Assembly: GCF_008728195.1 (NCBI RefSeq)
Contig: NZ_CP031598.1
Location: 4,774,001-4,838,000 of the forward strand
Length of the DNA stretch: 64,000 bases
DNA from: Roseovarius indicus
GTDB taxonomy: Bacteria > Pseudomonadota > Alphaproteobacteria > Rhodobacterales > Rhodobacteraceae
Direction: 5' to 3'
Of this stretch, positions 30,204 to 39,385 are shown piece after piece (positions within the stretch are counted from its first letter, which is position 1; each line of letters starts with the position of its first letter). Below the pieces are notes generated by a model. The model saw only the letters and a list, made by a program, of their open reading frames with translations. It made no database searches and was not told where the DNA came from. A program made the translations under genes and the position numbers.

Positions 30204-31583
30204 TCACAGGCTCAGAACTCCCGGCAGGGCATCGAGCAGGGCACGCGCCCCCATGCCGACACCGCCCTTGGGCCGGGCCGGGCCGTTGCCGGTGCTCCAG
30301 CCATAGATGTCGAAATGCGCGTAACGGGTTTCCCCGGCAAAGCGCCGCAGGAACAGCGCGGCCGTGATCGCCCCGCCGAACCCGCCCTTGGGCGCGTTGT
30401 CGAGATCGGCAATGCCCGGCTCGATCATCGTCTCGTAAGGCGCATGGAAGGGTAGCCGCCAGACCGGGTCGGCCACGGTTTCACCCGCCTTGTCCAGCGC
30501 GCTGGCAAGCGCGCCGTCATCGGTGAAATAGGGCGCCAGATCCGGCCCGACCGCCACCCGCGCCGCGCCGGTCAGCGTCGCCATCGAGACCATCAGGTCC
30601 GGGCTCTCCTCGGCGCCGAAGCTCAGAGCATCCGCCAGAACCAGCCGCCCCTCGGCATCGGTGTTGTTGATCTCGACCGTCAGCCCGTTGCGCGCCGTCA
30701 GAATGTCACCGGGCCGGAAGGCATTGGCCGAGACCGAGTTCTCCACCGCCGGCACCAGCACGCGCAGCTTCACCGGCACCTCCAGCGCCATGATCATCCG
30801 CGCCAGCCCCAGCACGGTCGCCGCGCCGCCCATGTCCTTCTTCATCAGGCCCATGCTCGCGCCGGGCTTGAGGTTCAGCCCGCCGGTATCGAAACACACG
30901 CCCTTGCCGACCAGCGTCAGCGCCGGCCCTTTGTCGCCCCAGCGCATGTCGATCAGCCGCGGCTCCTGCGCCGCGGCCCGGCCCACGGCGTGGATCATCG
31001 GGAAGTTCTTTTCCAGCAGCGCCTCGCCCCGAACCACGTCGATCTCGGCGCCGAACTCCTTCGCAAGACCCGCACAGGCGGCCTCGAGATCGGACGGCCC
31101 CATATCGGCCGCCGGCGTATTGATCAGGTCGCGCGTCAGCCACTCGCCGGCGGCGATCGCCACAAGCCGCCCGGCATCCAGCCCCTCGGGCGCCACCAGC
31201 CGGGCCTTGGCCGCGGATTGATCGCGATACCGGTCGAACGCATAGGAGGCCAGCAACCACCCCAGCGCTTCCTCCGCCGCCCGCTCTTCCGGCAATCCCT
31301 CGAGGCGGTAATCCCCGTCAGGCAATGCCGCCGCAACGCCGGCCAGGTGAAACCGCCCGCGAGCCCGCCCCTGCGGCGTGCCATACCCCGCCAGCGCCAT
31401 CTCGATCCGCCCGTCCTCGCCCGGCACCAGAAGGGTCGCCCCAAGCGCACCGGTGAACCCCGCCGCGCGCACCCATGTGGCGATACGCTCGGGCTGGCCG
31501 GCGGCCCAGGCCTCGGCCCCGTCCTGCGCGATCACGTGAAGCGGGATTGCAGGCGCATCGGCCGGGGCGAATTCTAAAGGCAT
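30204..31583 (-). CDS. Leucyl aminopeptidase family (M17) protein
   Basis: A 459-aa two-metal exopeptidase. The C-terminal catalytic domain has the metal/catalytic Lys in LVGKGVCFDTGGLNLKPGASMGLMKKDMGG and the M17 signature NNTDAEGRLVLADAL. The N-terminal domain (about 1-140) is divergent, as in PepB-like enzymes. It removes N-terminal residues from peptides in the cytosol, probably as a hexamer. It heads a same-strand run with NlpC/P60, agmatinase and a methyltransferase, consistent with peptide turnover. Confidence 0.93.
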   Translation of the reverse strand: MPLEFAPADAPAIPLHVIAQDGAEAWAAGQPERIATWVRAAGFTGALGATLLVPGEDGRIEMALAGYGTPQGRARGRFHLAGVAAALPDGDYRLEGLPEERAAEEALGWLLASYAFDRYRDQSAAKARLVAPEGLDAGRLVAIAAGEWLTRDLINTPAADMGPSDLEAACAGLAKEFGAEIDVVRGEALLEKNFPMIHAVGRAAAQEPRLIDMRWGDKGPALTLVGKGVCFDTGGLNLKPGASMGLMKKDMGGAATVLGLARMIMALEVPVKLRVLVPAVENSVSANAFRPGDILTARNGLTVEINNTDAEGRLVLADALSFGAEESPDLMVSMATLTGAARVAVGPDLAPYFTDDGALASALDKAGETVADPVWRLPFHAPYETMIEPGIADLDNAPKGGFGGAITAALFLRRFAGETRYAHFDIYGWSTGNGPARPKGGVGMGARALLDALPGVLSL

Positions 31584-31681
31584 GAGGCAGGACTTTCCGG
31601 AATGTGACGTCTTCCGCCACAGCCTAGCTGCCCGTGCCGCGCCTGCAAGCCCTTCCGTCAGCCGTCAGCGACCCGCCCGCA

Positions 31682-32056
31682 TCAATATGCCGGCTCGTCC
31701 CAGATCTCGGTCAGCGACACCTCGCCCACCCGCAACAGCCGCGCCAGCGTCGCGGCAAGTGCCACGGCATCGCCGGCATCCGAACAGCCGCTCACGTCTC
31801 GCGCCACCCGCGCCAGCGCCTCCATCCCCAGCTGATCGGCAATCGCGCCAAGACTGCGGGCGCATTTGCGCATGTCCCGCATCTTGCCCTGCCGGTAGAA
31901 CCGCTCGACATGCGTCAGCCGCGCGGCCAGTTCCTCCAGCGCGCGGCACACCACGTCTTCGGCGGCCTGGTGGCCCAGCTGCAGGAAAAGTTCATCCAGA
32001 CGGTCCGGATCAAGCCGCACCGTCTCACTCTGTCTCAGAAGCGTCACATGCTCCAC
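31682..32056 (-). CDS. Hpt-like four-helix protein lacking the phospho-accepting histidine
   Basis: A 124-aa protein. I place the start at GTG 32056, preceded by GGGGTGAG, because the upstream frame has no homologous sequence. The segment RDMRKCARSLGAIADQLGMEALARVARDV lines up with the Hpt core (A-H-x-L-K-G-x-A-x-x-LG), but the His position is Arg and the Lys-Gly is missing. It may be a pseudo-Hpt binding or anchoring partner in a phosphorelay. No kinase or response regulator is adjacent. It is divergent from the carbonic anhydrase gene. The family assignment is by eye and moderate. Confidence 0.6.
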   Translation of the reverse strand: MEHVTLLRQSETVRLDPDRLDELFLQLGHQAAEDVVCRALEELAARLTHVERFYRQGKMRDMRKCARSLGAIADQLGMEALARVARDVSGCSDAGDAVALAATLARLLRVGEVSLTEIWDEPAY

Positions 32057-32212
32057 GGTCTCACCCCGTATTCCAAAGCCCCCCAAGGCCCAAGCGACAC
32101 TTTCGCCGATTGCGGTTCCCAAATGGTTGCGACGCTGGCCATTTCTCGCTCGAATATTATGTGAATCCAGACTATCACCGCGGATTGAGAACAGTTGCGA
32201 ATGAGGGACATC

Positions 32213-32863
32213 ATGGAAAACGCGCGGCCGCTGCCCAGTTATCTCGTTGAACGCTACCACGGCTGGAAAGCCACCAAGTACAAGGACAACGCCTCCTGGT
32301 ACCGCCACCTGGCACAAGAGGGGCAACACCCCCGCGCCATGGTGATCAGTTGCTGCGACAGCCGCGTGCACGTCACCTCGATCTTCGGCGCCGACCAGGG
32401 CGAGTTCTTCCTGCACCGCAACATCGCCAACCTGGTGCCGCCCTACGTCACCGACGGCGCCCAGCACGGCACCTCGGCGGCGGTCGAATACGCGGTGACC
32501 GCGCTCAAGGTGGCGCATGTCATCGTGCTGGGCCACTCCAACTGCGGCGGCGTCAAGGGCTGCGAGGAGATGTGCTCCGGCAACGCCCCGGCGCTGGAGG
32601 AAAAGACAAGCTTCGTCGGCCGCTGGATGGATATCCTGCGCCCCGGCTACGAGCGGGTGAAGAAGATCAAGGACCAGACCGAGCGCACCAAGGCGCTCGA
32701 GAAACAGGCGATCCTCGTCTCGCTGGAAAACCTGATGACCTTCCCCTTCGTGAAAGAGGCGGTGGACAAGGGCAACCTCACCCTCCACGGCCTCTGGCAC
32801 GATATCGGCGAAGGCGGGGTGGAACAGTTCAACGCCCACAAGAAGGCCTTCGAGTCGATCTGA
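32213..32863 (+). CDS. can: Beta-class carbonic anhydrase
   Basis: A 216-aa protein with the zinc ligands and Asp-Arg dyad of beta carbonic anhydrases: CCDSRVH (about residue 46) and GHSNCGGVKG (about residue 105). It interconverts CO2 and bicarbonate for carboxylases and pH balance. The ATG at 32213 follows GAGGGA at good spacing; in-frame TTG/ATG codons at 32195/32201 are less likely. It converges with the transglutaminase-like gene, with 3 nt between stops. Confidence 0.96.
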   Translation: MENARPLPSYLVERYHGWKATKYKDNASWYRHLAQEGQHPRAMVISCCDSRVHVTSIFGADQGEFFLHRNIANLVPPYVTDGAQHGTSAAVEYAVTALKVAHVIVLGHSNCGGVKGCEEMCSGNAPALEEKTSFVGRWMDILRPGYERVKKIKDQTERTKALEKQAILVSLENLMTFPFVKEAVDKGNLTLHGLWHDIGEGGVEQFNAHKKAFESI

Positions 32864-32866
32864 GGC

Positions 32867-33655
32867 TTACATCGCCGCGCCGCCAATAGGCGGCGCCGGC
32901 AGATCGACGGCACTCGACGCGCCACCCGTACCGGCCTCCGCAAGCCGGTCGCACAGCGCATCGGGCACCGCGTCATGCACGGCGCTATCGGCCACCTGCC
33001 GCCACTGGTCCCAGTCGGACATCACCTGCCCCAAAAGGCAATGCAGGTCCCGTAGCAGGTTGACCTTCAGAAACCACGCCCCGCACGCGTCGCCGTGCCC
33101 GAAATCCGTCGCCATAGCCGTACCGCGCCGCACGGCCCTCCACGCCTCGCACCCCGTCAGGAAAGCCCCGTCCGGAAGGTCGGTGGGGTCGAAACCGATA
33201 TTCAGATGCGCGATGTGCGCCGCGTCGAGCTGGGGGTCGGCCTGCGCCCATCGCCCTCCGCCCGCCGCGCGGTATTCGCATATCCAGTGATCCTCGAACC
33301 CCGGCGGATCGAGATAATCCGCAAAGCCGCATCGCACCTGCGCCTCCATGCCGTGACGTCGCGCCATGGCACAGAACATCACCGCGAAATCCCGGCAGGT
33401 GCCTACGGTTCGGCGCTCGGGCGGGCGCGGTTGAAACCCCTCGCCATACTCGTCGATCCGGGCCAACCGCGCCGCCGCCGGCAGGGTCTCTCGCGAGGCC
33501 GTTGCGAAATCCGGCGGCACCGCCGGATAACAGATGGCACCGAAATGGTCGTGGATCAGTACGCCATGCAGCGCAGCGCAAAAGGCGCCGGGAGAGGGCT
33601 CCAGCCCGTCCAGCAGGCCACCCCGCTCCCCCGGATCGAAGACATCGGCTGCCAT
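32867..33655 (-). CDS. Transglutaminase-like cysteine peptidase-fold protein
   Basis: A 262-aa protein. The transglutaminase-core triad is visible: Cys in GTCRDFAVMFCAMARRHG, His in FEDHWICEYRA and Asp in WAQADPQLD. Bacterial members are mostly proteases or amidases of unknown target. The start overlaps the TAA of the upstream DUF4139 gene (TAATG), so the two are translationally coupled. No signal peptide, so probably cytosolic. Confidence 0.87.
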   Translation of the reverse strand: MAADVFDPGERGGLLDGLEPSPGAFCAALHGVLIHDHFGAICYPAVPPDFATASRETLPAAARLARIDEYGEGFQPRPPERRTVGTCRDFAVMFCAMARRHGMEAQVRCGFADYLDPPGFEDHWICEYRAAGGGRWAQADPQLDAAHIAHLNIGFDPTDLPDGAFLTGCEAWRAVRRGTAMATDFGHGDACGAWFLKVNLLRDLHCLLGQVMSDWDQWRQVADSAVHDAVPDALCDRLAEAGTGGASSAVDLPAPPIGGAAM

Positions 33656-35286
33656 TACTGCAGCATCATTCCCTCGGGCCATTTCAGCGTGTGGGTCAGC
33701 TTGATCTCCTGCGTGTCGCCCGGCGCGATGTCGAACTCCCACGCCAGCACGCCGCGCTTGCCGTCGACGTCCATCTCCGAGGCATGCGGCGCGGCGTTCC
33801 AGTTGATCTCGAGATCTTCCTGCTCCGAATAGGGCACCCGGTCGAGCACCCGCATCTCCCAGGTCTCCCCGGTCAGGTTCTCCACGTCGATCCGGACCTC
33901 CTCGGTCAGCTCGGTCGAGCGCGACAGAACCCCGCGGTCGCCCTCGTTCCGGCCCAGCACCGTGCGTTCCAGCTGCAGCCCCTCGATCGGCCCGAAGGAC
34001 AGCTCCGCCTCACCACCGGCCGGGATCAGGTCGAGCGGCCGCTTCCCGACGAAGCGGCCGTCGAGGTAGAAGCTCGCCTCGTGCGTCGGCAGGATCACCT
34101 CCTCCGCCTCGTTGGTGAACTCGGCCATGAGATAGGCGCTCGTGTCGGTCAGCGGCACCGCCTGCGCCACCATCTCGGCCTCGGCTTCCAGCGTGCCCAG
34201 CGTGATCCGCAGGTTATCGGCGCCCGAGGCCACGGCCACGGGGTCCGGATAGCTGTAGGTCACCGACAGCCCGTCGAACTGGGCCGTCGCCTGGATCGGT
34301 TCGGGCATGACCATCGCCTCTTCCATGGCTGCATCCGCGGCATAGCCCGCCTCGGGTTGCGCCCGCACCAGCGGCTTTGGCATCGGTGCCTCGGGGTCGA
34401 TGATCCGCCGCAGCCACGGCCAGACCTCGCCGGGCTCCGTCTGTTCCGTCGGCCGCGCGGTCGAGAGGGTCAGCGCCACGTCGGCCCAGTTCTCGCCCGT
34501 GTCCTGGTAGATGAGCGCGCCGCGCTCGATATCCAGCGCGCCGGTGTCGCGGGCGAGACGCAAGTCGTAGACCGGCTGCCACCCCGCCTGGTAGATATTG
34601 TAGGTCACCGTCAGCATCCCCTCGGCCGGCGCGTCGGACCGCACCGAAACCGCCAGCATCGCCCGATCTTCCCGCTCCGGCACCAGCGCCGCCAGCGCCT
34701 GCCTTGCCCGCTTCAGCTCGTCCTGCAGATCCGTCAGATCGCGCGCTGCCGCCTCGGCCCGCCGCTTGGCGGCATGCGCCGCCTGCAGGGCCGACAGGGT
34801 TTCGCTGCCGATCATCGCCGAGAGCGACTGCAGCTTCTCCACGTCAAGCGCCGCCACACCGTCGCCCTTGCCCAGCGCATCGAGGAAATCCACCCGCGCC
34901 TGCGCCGCCTTCGCCTCCAGACGGATCGCCTCGATCGCCGCCTGCCGATCGCGCAGTTCCTCTTCCAGCCGCTCCACCTCTGCCTCCGCGGCCTCGAAGG
35001 CGGCGGTGGTTTCCTCCGTCCGGGGCGGCACGAAATCGTTGCGCGTGCTGACGCTGCCCATCTGCGCGCCCTCCACGGCAACCCTTACCGATGCCAGCGG
35101 CGTGCTTTGCGGAAGATCGGTCAGAACCAGTTGATGCGCACCGGCCGGGGCGGTGAAGGGCACCTCGCGGGTGACCGTGGCGCCATCCGGATACAGCGTG
35201 ACACCGGTGACGTCACTCACCAGCGGGATATCCTCGGCCAGCACGGCCGTGGGCAGAAGGGCGAAGGCGAAAGCAAGACGGTGCAT
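33655..35286 (-). CDS. DUF4139/DUF4140 (mucoidy-inhibitor MuiA-like) secreted protein
   Basis: A 543-aa protein with a signal peptide (MHRLAFAFALLPTAVLA). After a DUF4140-like beta domain (VTLYPDGATVTREV), residues about 85-190 form a coiled coil rich in E, A, R and L, and the C-terminal 330 residues are DUF4139 (YQAGWQPVYDLRL, TYSYPDPVAV). The MuiA name comes from a Streptomyces-related phenotype, and no biochemical role is known. It is probably periplasmic and is translationally coupled to the transglutaminase-like gene downstream. Confidence 0.87.
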   Translation of the reverse strand: MHRLAFAFALLPTAVLAEDIPLVSDVTGVTLYPDGATVTREVPFTAPAGAHQLVLTDLPQSTPLASVRVAVEGAQMGSVSTRNDFVPPRTEETTAAFEAAEAEVERLEEELRDRQAAIEAIRLEAKAAQARVDFLDALGKGDGVAALDVEKLQSLSAMIGSETLSALQAAHAAKRRAEAAARDLTDLQDELKRARQALAALVPEREDRAMLAVSVRSDAPAEGMLTVTYNIYQAGWQPVYDLRLARDTGALDIERGALIYQDTGENWADVALTLSTARPTEQTEPGEVWPWLRRIIDPEAPMPKPLVRAQPEAGYAADAAMEEAMVMPEPIQATAQFDGLSVTYSYPDPVAVASGADNLRITLGTLEAEAEMVAQAVPLTDTSAYLMAEFTNEAEEVILPTHEASFYLDGRFVGKRPLDLIPAGGEAELSFGPIEGLQLERTVLGRNEGDRGVLSRSTELTEEVRIDVENLTGETWEMRVLDRVPYSEQEDLEINWNAAPHASEMDVDGKRGVLAWEFDIAPGDTQEIKLTHTLKWPEGMMLQ

Positions 35287-35404
35287 GGGGAAGCTCCTTG
35301 GTGGTCTGATGGGACTATCTCCCTTGGACGTGCCGAAAGACAAGATTCTTGGCAGGCCTTTGCAGATTTACGCCTTTTTTACCACGATGGGGTTCGATCG
35401 AAGG

Positions 35405-35875
35405 ATGAGCGAAACCCGGATAGAGATTCTCCTGCACGATGACCTGCACCATGCCGCCAGGGCGCTCGCCGCCCGGCGCGACATTTCCATGGGCCAGCTC
35501 GTCCGCGACCTGCTGGCCAGGGAAATCACCCGCGCCCGCAACGCGAAGCCGCCCGTAAGGGCGGATGAGCGGCTCCTCGCGCCCTTGCGCGCGCGCCTCG
35601 CAGATGACCTCGCCCATGCGCAAGACTGGTCCGACCTCGACCGCCGACTGAACGCCAGGGGCTACGCCCTCCGCGCCGCCGGCGGCGGCCTCGCGCTGCA
35701 TGATCACCCCGGCGGCCGCCGCCTCTGCAAGGCCTCCGAACTGGGCTTCAGCTACGCCCGCCTCATGCGCCGCTTCGGCGCCCCCTTCCCCGGCCACAGC
35801 CACACCTGGCTGGCCCAGCGCATGCTCGCCCCCGCCCCGCCCGACGACGACTGCGAGGTGATCGAACCCTTCTGA
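35405..35875 (+). CDS. Ribbon-helix-helix-like protein with unassigned C-terminal domain
   Basis: A 156-aa basic protein. Residues 1 to about 45 (ETRIEILLHDDLHHAARALAARRDISMGQLVRDLLAREI) look like an RHH DNA-binding domain. Residues about 75-140 form a second conserved-looking unit (LNARGYALRAAGGGLALHDH, then GRRLCKASELGFSYARLMRRFG), reminiscent of relaxase-associated domains. No conjugation genes are nearby. It is divergent from the DUF4139 gene. The start at 35405 lies 18 nt after an alternative ATG at 35387. Function unknown; a DNA-binding regulator is my guess. Confidence 0.7.
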   Translation: MSETRIEILLHDDLHHAARALAARRDISMGQLVRDLLAREITRARNAKPPVRADERLLAPLRARLADDLAHAQDWSDLDRRLNARGYALRAAGGGLALHDHPGGRRLCKASELGFSYARLMRRFGAPFPGHSHTWLAQRMLAPAPPDDDCEVIEPF

Positions 35876-35885
35876 CCCACGAAAA

Positions 35886-35909
35886 AGGGCGCCCCCCAAG
35901 GGACGCCCT
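35886..35909. terminator. Bidirectional hairpin between RHH gene and asd
   Basis: AGGGCGCCCC-ccaa-GGGACGCCCT forms a 10-bp stem with one mismatch, with an A tract on its left. It lies between convergent genes and probably terminates both. Confidence 0.7.
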
Positions 35910-35932
35910 CCAATCCTCGATCACGCCAGCCC

Positions 35933-36955
35933 TCAGGCCTTCTTCAGAACCCGGTTGCCCAGCGTCTCGGCAATCTGCACCGCGTTCAGCGCCGCGCCCT
36001 TGCGCAGGTTGTCACTGACGCACCACAGGTTCAGACCGTTGTCGATCGTCGGGTCCTGCCGGATCCGGCTGATGAAGGTCGCATAGTCGCCCACGCATTC
36101 GATCGGCGTCACGTACCCGCCATCCTCGCGCTTGTCGACGACCATGATCCCCGGGCTCTCCCGCAGGATATCGCGCGCCTCGTCCTCGTCGAGAAACTCT
36201 TCCGTCTCGATATTGACCGACTCGGCATGCCCCACCAGAACCGGCACCCGCACGCAGGTCGCGTTCACCTTGATCGACGGGTCGATGATCTTCTTGGTCT
36301 CGACGACCATCTTCCACTCTTCCTTGGTCGAGCCGTCTTCCATGAACACGTCGATATGCGGGATCACGTTGAACGCGATCTGCTTCTGGAATTTCTTCGG
36401 CTCGATCTCGCGGGTCGGGTTGTAGATGTCCTTGGTCTGATCCCAAAGCTCGTCCATCCCCTCTTTCCCGGCGCCCGAGACAGACTGGTAGGTGCTCACC
36501 ACCACGCGCTTGATCTTCGCGCGGTCATGGATCGGCTTCAGCGCCACCACCATCTGCGCGGTCGAGCAGTTGGGGTTGGCGATGATGTTCTTCTTCGCAT
36601 AGCCCTCGACGGCCTCGGGGTTGCACTCCGGCACCACCAGCGGAACGTCCGGGTCGTAGCGGTAGAGCGACGAGTTGTCGATCACCACGCAGCCCGCCTT
36701 GGCGGCCTTGGGCGCATAGACCTTCGTCGCGTCAGAGCCGATGGCGAACAGCGCCATGTCCCAGCCGGTGAAATCGAACGCGTCGAGATCCTGGGTCTTG
36801 AGGGTCTTGTCGCCAAAGCTCACTTCGGTGCCCAGAGAGCGGCGCGACGCAAGCGCGGCGATCTCGTCCACCGGAAACTGGCGCTCGGCCAGGATGTTCA
36901 GCATTTCGCGGCCCACGTTCCCCGTGGCACCAACGACGACGACCTTGTATCCCAT
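35933..36955 (-). CDS. asd: Aspartate-semialdehyde dehydrogenase
   Basis: A 340-aa protein. NADP-binding GATGNVGREML at the N-terminus, catalytic Cys in NPNCSTAQM (about residue 132), QSVSGAGKEG and the C-terminal SDNLRKGAALNAVQ are all diagnostic. It reduces aspartyl phosphate to aspartate semialdehyde, feeding lysine/diaminopimelate (DapA) and threonine/methionine synthesis. It appears monocistronic. Confidence 0.97.
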   Translation of the reverse strand: MGYKVVVVGATGNVGREMLNILAERQFPVDEIAALASRRSLGTEVSFGDKTLKTQDLDAFDFTGWDMALFAIGSDATKVYAPKAAKAGCVVIDNSSLYRYDPDVPLVVPECNPEAVEGYAKKNIIANPNCSTAQMVVALKPIHDRAKIKRVVVSTYQSVSGAGKEGMDELWDQTKDIYNPTREIEPKKFQKQIAFNVIPHIDVFMEDGSTKEEWKMVVETKKIIDPSIKVNATCVRVPVLVGHAESVNIETEEFLDEDEARDILRESPGIMVVDKREDGGYVTPIECVGDYATFISRIRQDPTIDNGLNLWCVSDNLRKGAALNAVQIAETLGNRVLKKA

Positions 36956-37030
36956 AGTTCAGACTCCTGATCTGGTTGGATCAACGGCGGCTTCCATACA
37001 GTGTCCGCCGCCCGAGTGAAAGCGGTTATC

Positions 37031-38206
37031 TCACTCCATCGAATCCCGGCTGAAGAGATAGATCGCCACGCCCAGAAGCAAAGCCCCGCCGAAAACCGCG
37101 AAAAGCGTGGCATAGGCCACGGCCGGCCCGGCGGCCTCCGCCACCGCCCCGTGCAACCGGCCCGAGCCGAACTGAACCAGCCCGGCGCCCCCGATCCCGA
37201 ACATGTTCATCAGCGTCACGCCCCGCCCCGCCAGGTGCGGCGGAAAGAACGCCCGCCCATGCGCGATGATCATCGGGTAGGAGGCCCCGAAGAACCCCAC
37301 CGCCGCGCAAAGCCCCACGGCCATCGCCACGCTGCCCCCGACCTGCAACGCCAGCCCGAAAAGCGCCGCCGTCGCCAGAACGCTCCCGGTCAGGATCACC
37401 CACTTCCGGCTCCCGAACACCCGGTCGAGCGGCCCATAAGCCAGCGTTCCGGCGATCATCGCCAGCCCCATCATCAGCGTCGCCTGCCCCACCTGCGCGG
37501 TATCCAGCCCGTGAATGTCGGCCAGGTAGGGCCCCATCCAGAGCCCCCGGATATTCGCGGCCGGGGCATAGGCGATGAACATCAGCGGCAGGATCGCCCA
37601 CAGCACCGGCATCTTCAGCAGGTCCAGCACGCTGCCCTTCATGTCGCCGGTCACAAGCTCGGGGTCGCGCACCGTCGCGGCAATCCCCGCCGCCACCGCC
37701 ACCGTCACCACCGCCAGCCCGGCCAGCGAGGCGCGCCAGCCCACCAGCTCCGCCGCCAGCGCCATCGGGTAGGACGCGACGAGGTTGCCGACCGACCCCA
37801 CCCCCAGCATCACGGCCGCCAGCGTGGCAAAGCGGGCCGGCGGAAACTGCCGTGCGAATATGTAGTAGGACGCCATCAGCACCGGCGAACACCCGATCCC
37901 GATCAGCACCATCGCCAGGTCGATATGCCAGCCCTGCGTCGCCAGCGCGAACAGCACAGCGCCCCCGCCGCCACAGAAACCCAGAAGCACGGAGGCCGTC
38001 CGCCGCGGCCCGATCCGGTCAAGCGCCCAGCCCACCGGCAACTGCATCAGTGCGAAGGTCACGAACCATAGACCGGAGGCGAAAGACAGATCCTCCGCCG
38101 TCACCCCGACATCGCGGGCGAGCGGCTCGCTCAGAACGGCAAGGAAGGCACGGAAGAACTGGCTGAGCACGTAGGCCAGACAAAGAACCGCAAGGCGCAC
38201 GCGCAT
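37031..38206 (-). CDS. MFS transporter
   Basis: A 391-aa protein with twelve predicted transmembrane helices. The loop motif GWALDRIGPRRTAS (after TM2) and a related DRVFGSRKW after TM8 mark the two MFS halves. Starts MRVRLAVLCLAYVLSQFFRA. It resembles the nitrate/CynX-like or small-metabolite permeases, but the substrate cannot be inferred. It lies upstream of asd on the same strand, with a 75-bp gap. Confidence 0.92.
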   Translation of the reverse strand: MRVRLAVLCLAYVLSQFFRAFLAVLSEPLARDVGVTAEDLSFASGLWFVTFALMQLPVGWALDRIGPRRTASVLLGFCGGGGAVLFALATQGWHIDLAMVLIGIGCSPVLMASYYIFARQFPPARFATLAAVMLGVGSVGNLVASYPMALAAELVGWRASLAGLAVVTVAVAAGIAATVRDPELVTGDMKGSVLDLLKMPVLWAILPLMFIAYAPAANIRGLWMGPYLADIHGLDTAQVGQATLMMGLAMIAGTLAYGPLDRVFGSRKWVILTGSVLATAALFGLALQVGGSVAMAVGLCAAVGFFGASYPMIIAHGRAFFPPHLAGRGVTLMNMFGIGGAGLVQFGSGRLHGAVAEAAGPAVAYATLFAVFGGALLLGVAIYLFSRDSME

Positions 38207-38272
38207 CGTCTACTCCGGAAGAACCTTGCATGCTGCTGGCACGAAACCGTGACAGGTGCAAGGGACCACGCC

Positions 38273-39034
38273 CTAGGGCAGCGACACCTCCCGCACGTAG
38301 ACCGGCACCACCAGCACCGCCGTCAGCACCTCGCGTCCGTCGAAGACACTGTCCAGCCCGGGCACGGAGGACGAAAACGAGATTTCCCCGTCCAGCGCCT
38401 TGCCAAGCGCCGTGCTCATCGCCAGATCGGCCAGCTGATCGTAACGGTAGATCCGGTGAAACTCCGGCTTCGCGGCGGAATAGGGCCTTGCCTCGTCATG
38501 GCCCCAGTGGGGCCGTCCGGCCGCATAGCTCAGCTCCAACCGGATCTCGCCACCGGTCTCGGGTGCCACCACCCACATGTCCCGCTGCACGCGTGCCCCG
38601 TCGGCCGGGCCCGACAATGCCGTCTCTCGCGAAATCGCGGCCGCCGCGCCGTTGCCATAGCTGTCCGCCACCGGCGGCGTCTCGTACACGCGCGTCACGA
38701 ACATGCGCGGCCCCTCCACTTCGGGGCTCACCCCGAATGCCACCAGCGCCAGTGACCGGCTGGCATGGGGCACCAGCGGTTTGCCCTCAGGGTCCAGCGC
38801 GAGGTGCCGGTCGATGAAAGCCACCAGCATGTTGGCCCCTGCCATCGGCCCCTTCGGAAGGGTCACGGCCCGCCAGCCCTCGGGCAGCATCGCGCTCGCG
38901 CCCTCTTCCTTCACATTGAAGGCAAGGATGACGCGGCTGTCGACATTCTTTCCAATCACCGTCTCGGCCATTGCCGTGGCGGCAGTCATCGCCAACGCCA
39001 GCGCCAGTATCCAGACTTGCATGAAACGTGTCAT
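38273..39034 (-). CDS. Secreted protein of unknown function
   Basis: A 253-aa protein from the ATG at 39034 with a clear signal peptide (MTRFMQVWILALALAMTAATAMA). The mature part is mostly beta, with MLPEGWRAVTLPKGPMAGAN and PHASRSLALVAFGVSPEVEGP among its more conserved-looking parts. I do not recognise a family; the MLPEGW...ANMLVAFID segment hints at an acetoacetate-decarboxylase-like beta fold, weakly. It precedes the MFS gene on the same strand (66-bp gap) and may be cotranscribed. Confidence 0.75.
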   Translation of the reverse strand: MTRFMQVWILALALAMTAATAMAETVIGKNVDSRVILAFNVKEEGASAMLPEGWRAVTLPKGPMAGANMLVAFIDRHLALDPEGKPLVPHASRSLALVAFGVSPEVEGPRMFVTRVYETPPVADSYGNGAAAAISRETALSGPADGARVQRDMWVVAPETGGEIRLELSYAAGRPHWGHDEARPYSAAKPEFHRIYRYDQLADLAMSTALGKALDGEISFSSSVPGLDSVFDGREVLTAVLVVPVYVREVSLP

Positions 39035-39161
39035 TTCGACACCTCCTCGTGCCGCGAAACCGGCCATACCGGTTCGGGATCAGTCTTCCACCGGGTGGGA
39101 AAACCCGCATTGCCCGGGATCAATCGACACGCATTATCTCTCGTCGCGTCGGTCGGCGTCG

Positions 39162-39179
39162 GGTGGGTGCCAACCCACC
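39162..39179. repeat. REP-like palindrome
   Basis: GGTGGGT-gcca-ACCCACC is the same core as at 24446-24463. A degenerate relative (GGTTGGT-gcca-ACGCACC, 39470-39487) sits at the equivalent place beyond the duplicated DUF2064 end, so it belongs to the duplicated unit. Confidence 0.8.
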
Positions 39180-39203
39180 GCGCCCCCTTTTCCGAACCAA
39201 CGC

Positions 39204-39372
39204 TCACCTTTCAAGATCCGCCACCAGATCGACGGCCCGCAACGTATCGCAAAACGCCACACGGCACCCCGGCAAGCCGGCCACGCTCTCCGCCAGCGCC
39301 TCCGCCGTCGACCACCGCGCCCGAACATCCCGCCGGCGGCGGCAGCATTCCTGATCCAGTCGCAGCCCACCG
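39204..39372 (-). pseudogene. Degenerate partial copy of the DUF2064 glycosyltransferase 3' end
   Basis: Reading leftward, WSTAEALAESVAGLPGCRVA then FCDTLRAVDLVADLER matches the end of the neighbouring gene (39513-40094), which reads WSTEDALADSVASLPGCRVG then FCDRLRDVDRAADLVG. Similarity continues 5' in another frame (PPPAG region), so short deletions have shifted the frame. There is no start and no catalytic domain. Together with the repeats at 39162 and 39386 this remnant accounts for much of the gene-free stretch 39035-39512; I see no other gene there. Confidence 0.85.
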
Positions 39373-39385
39373 GCCTCGGTCCCGC

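Noticed and set aside
33502..35442. 646-aa plus-strand frame opposite DUF4139
   Set aside because: Arg/His/Leu-rich shadow; the minus frame has a signal peptide and DUF4139 domains.
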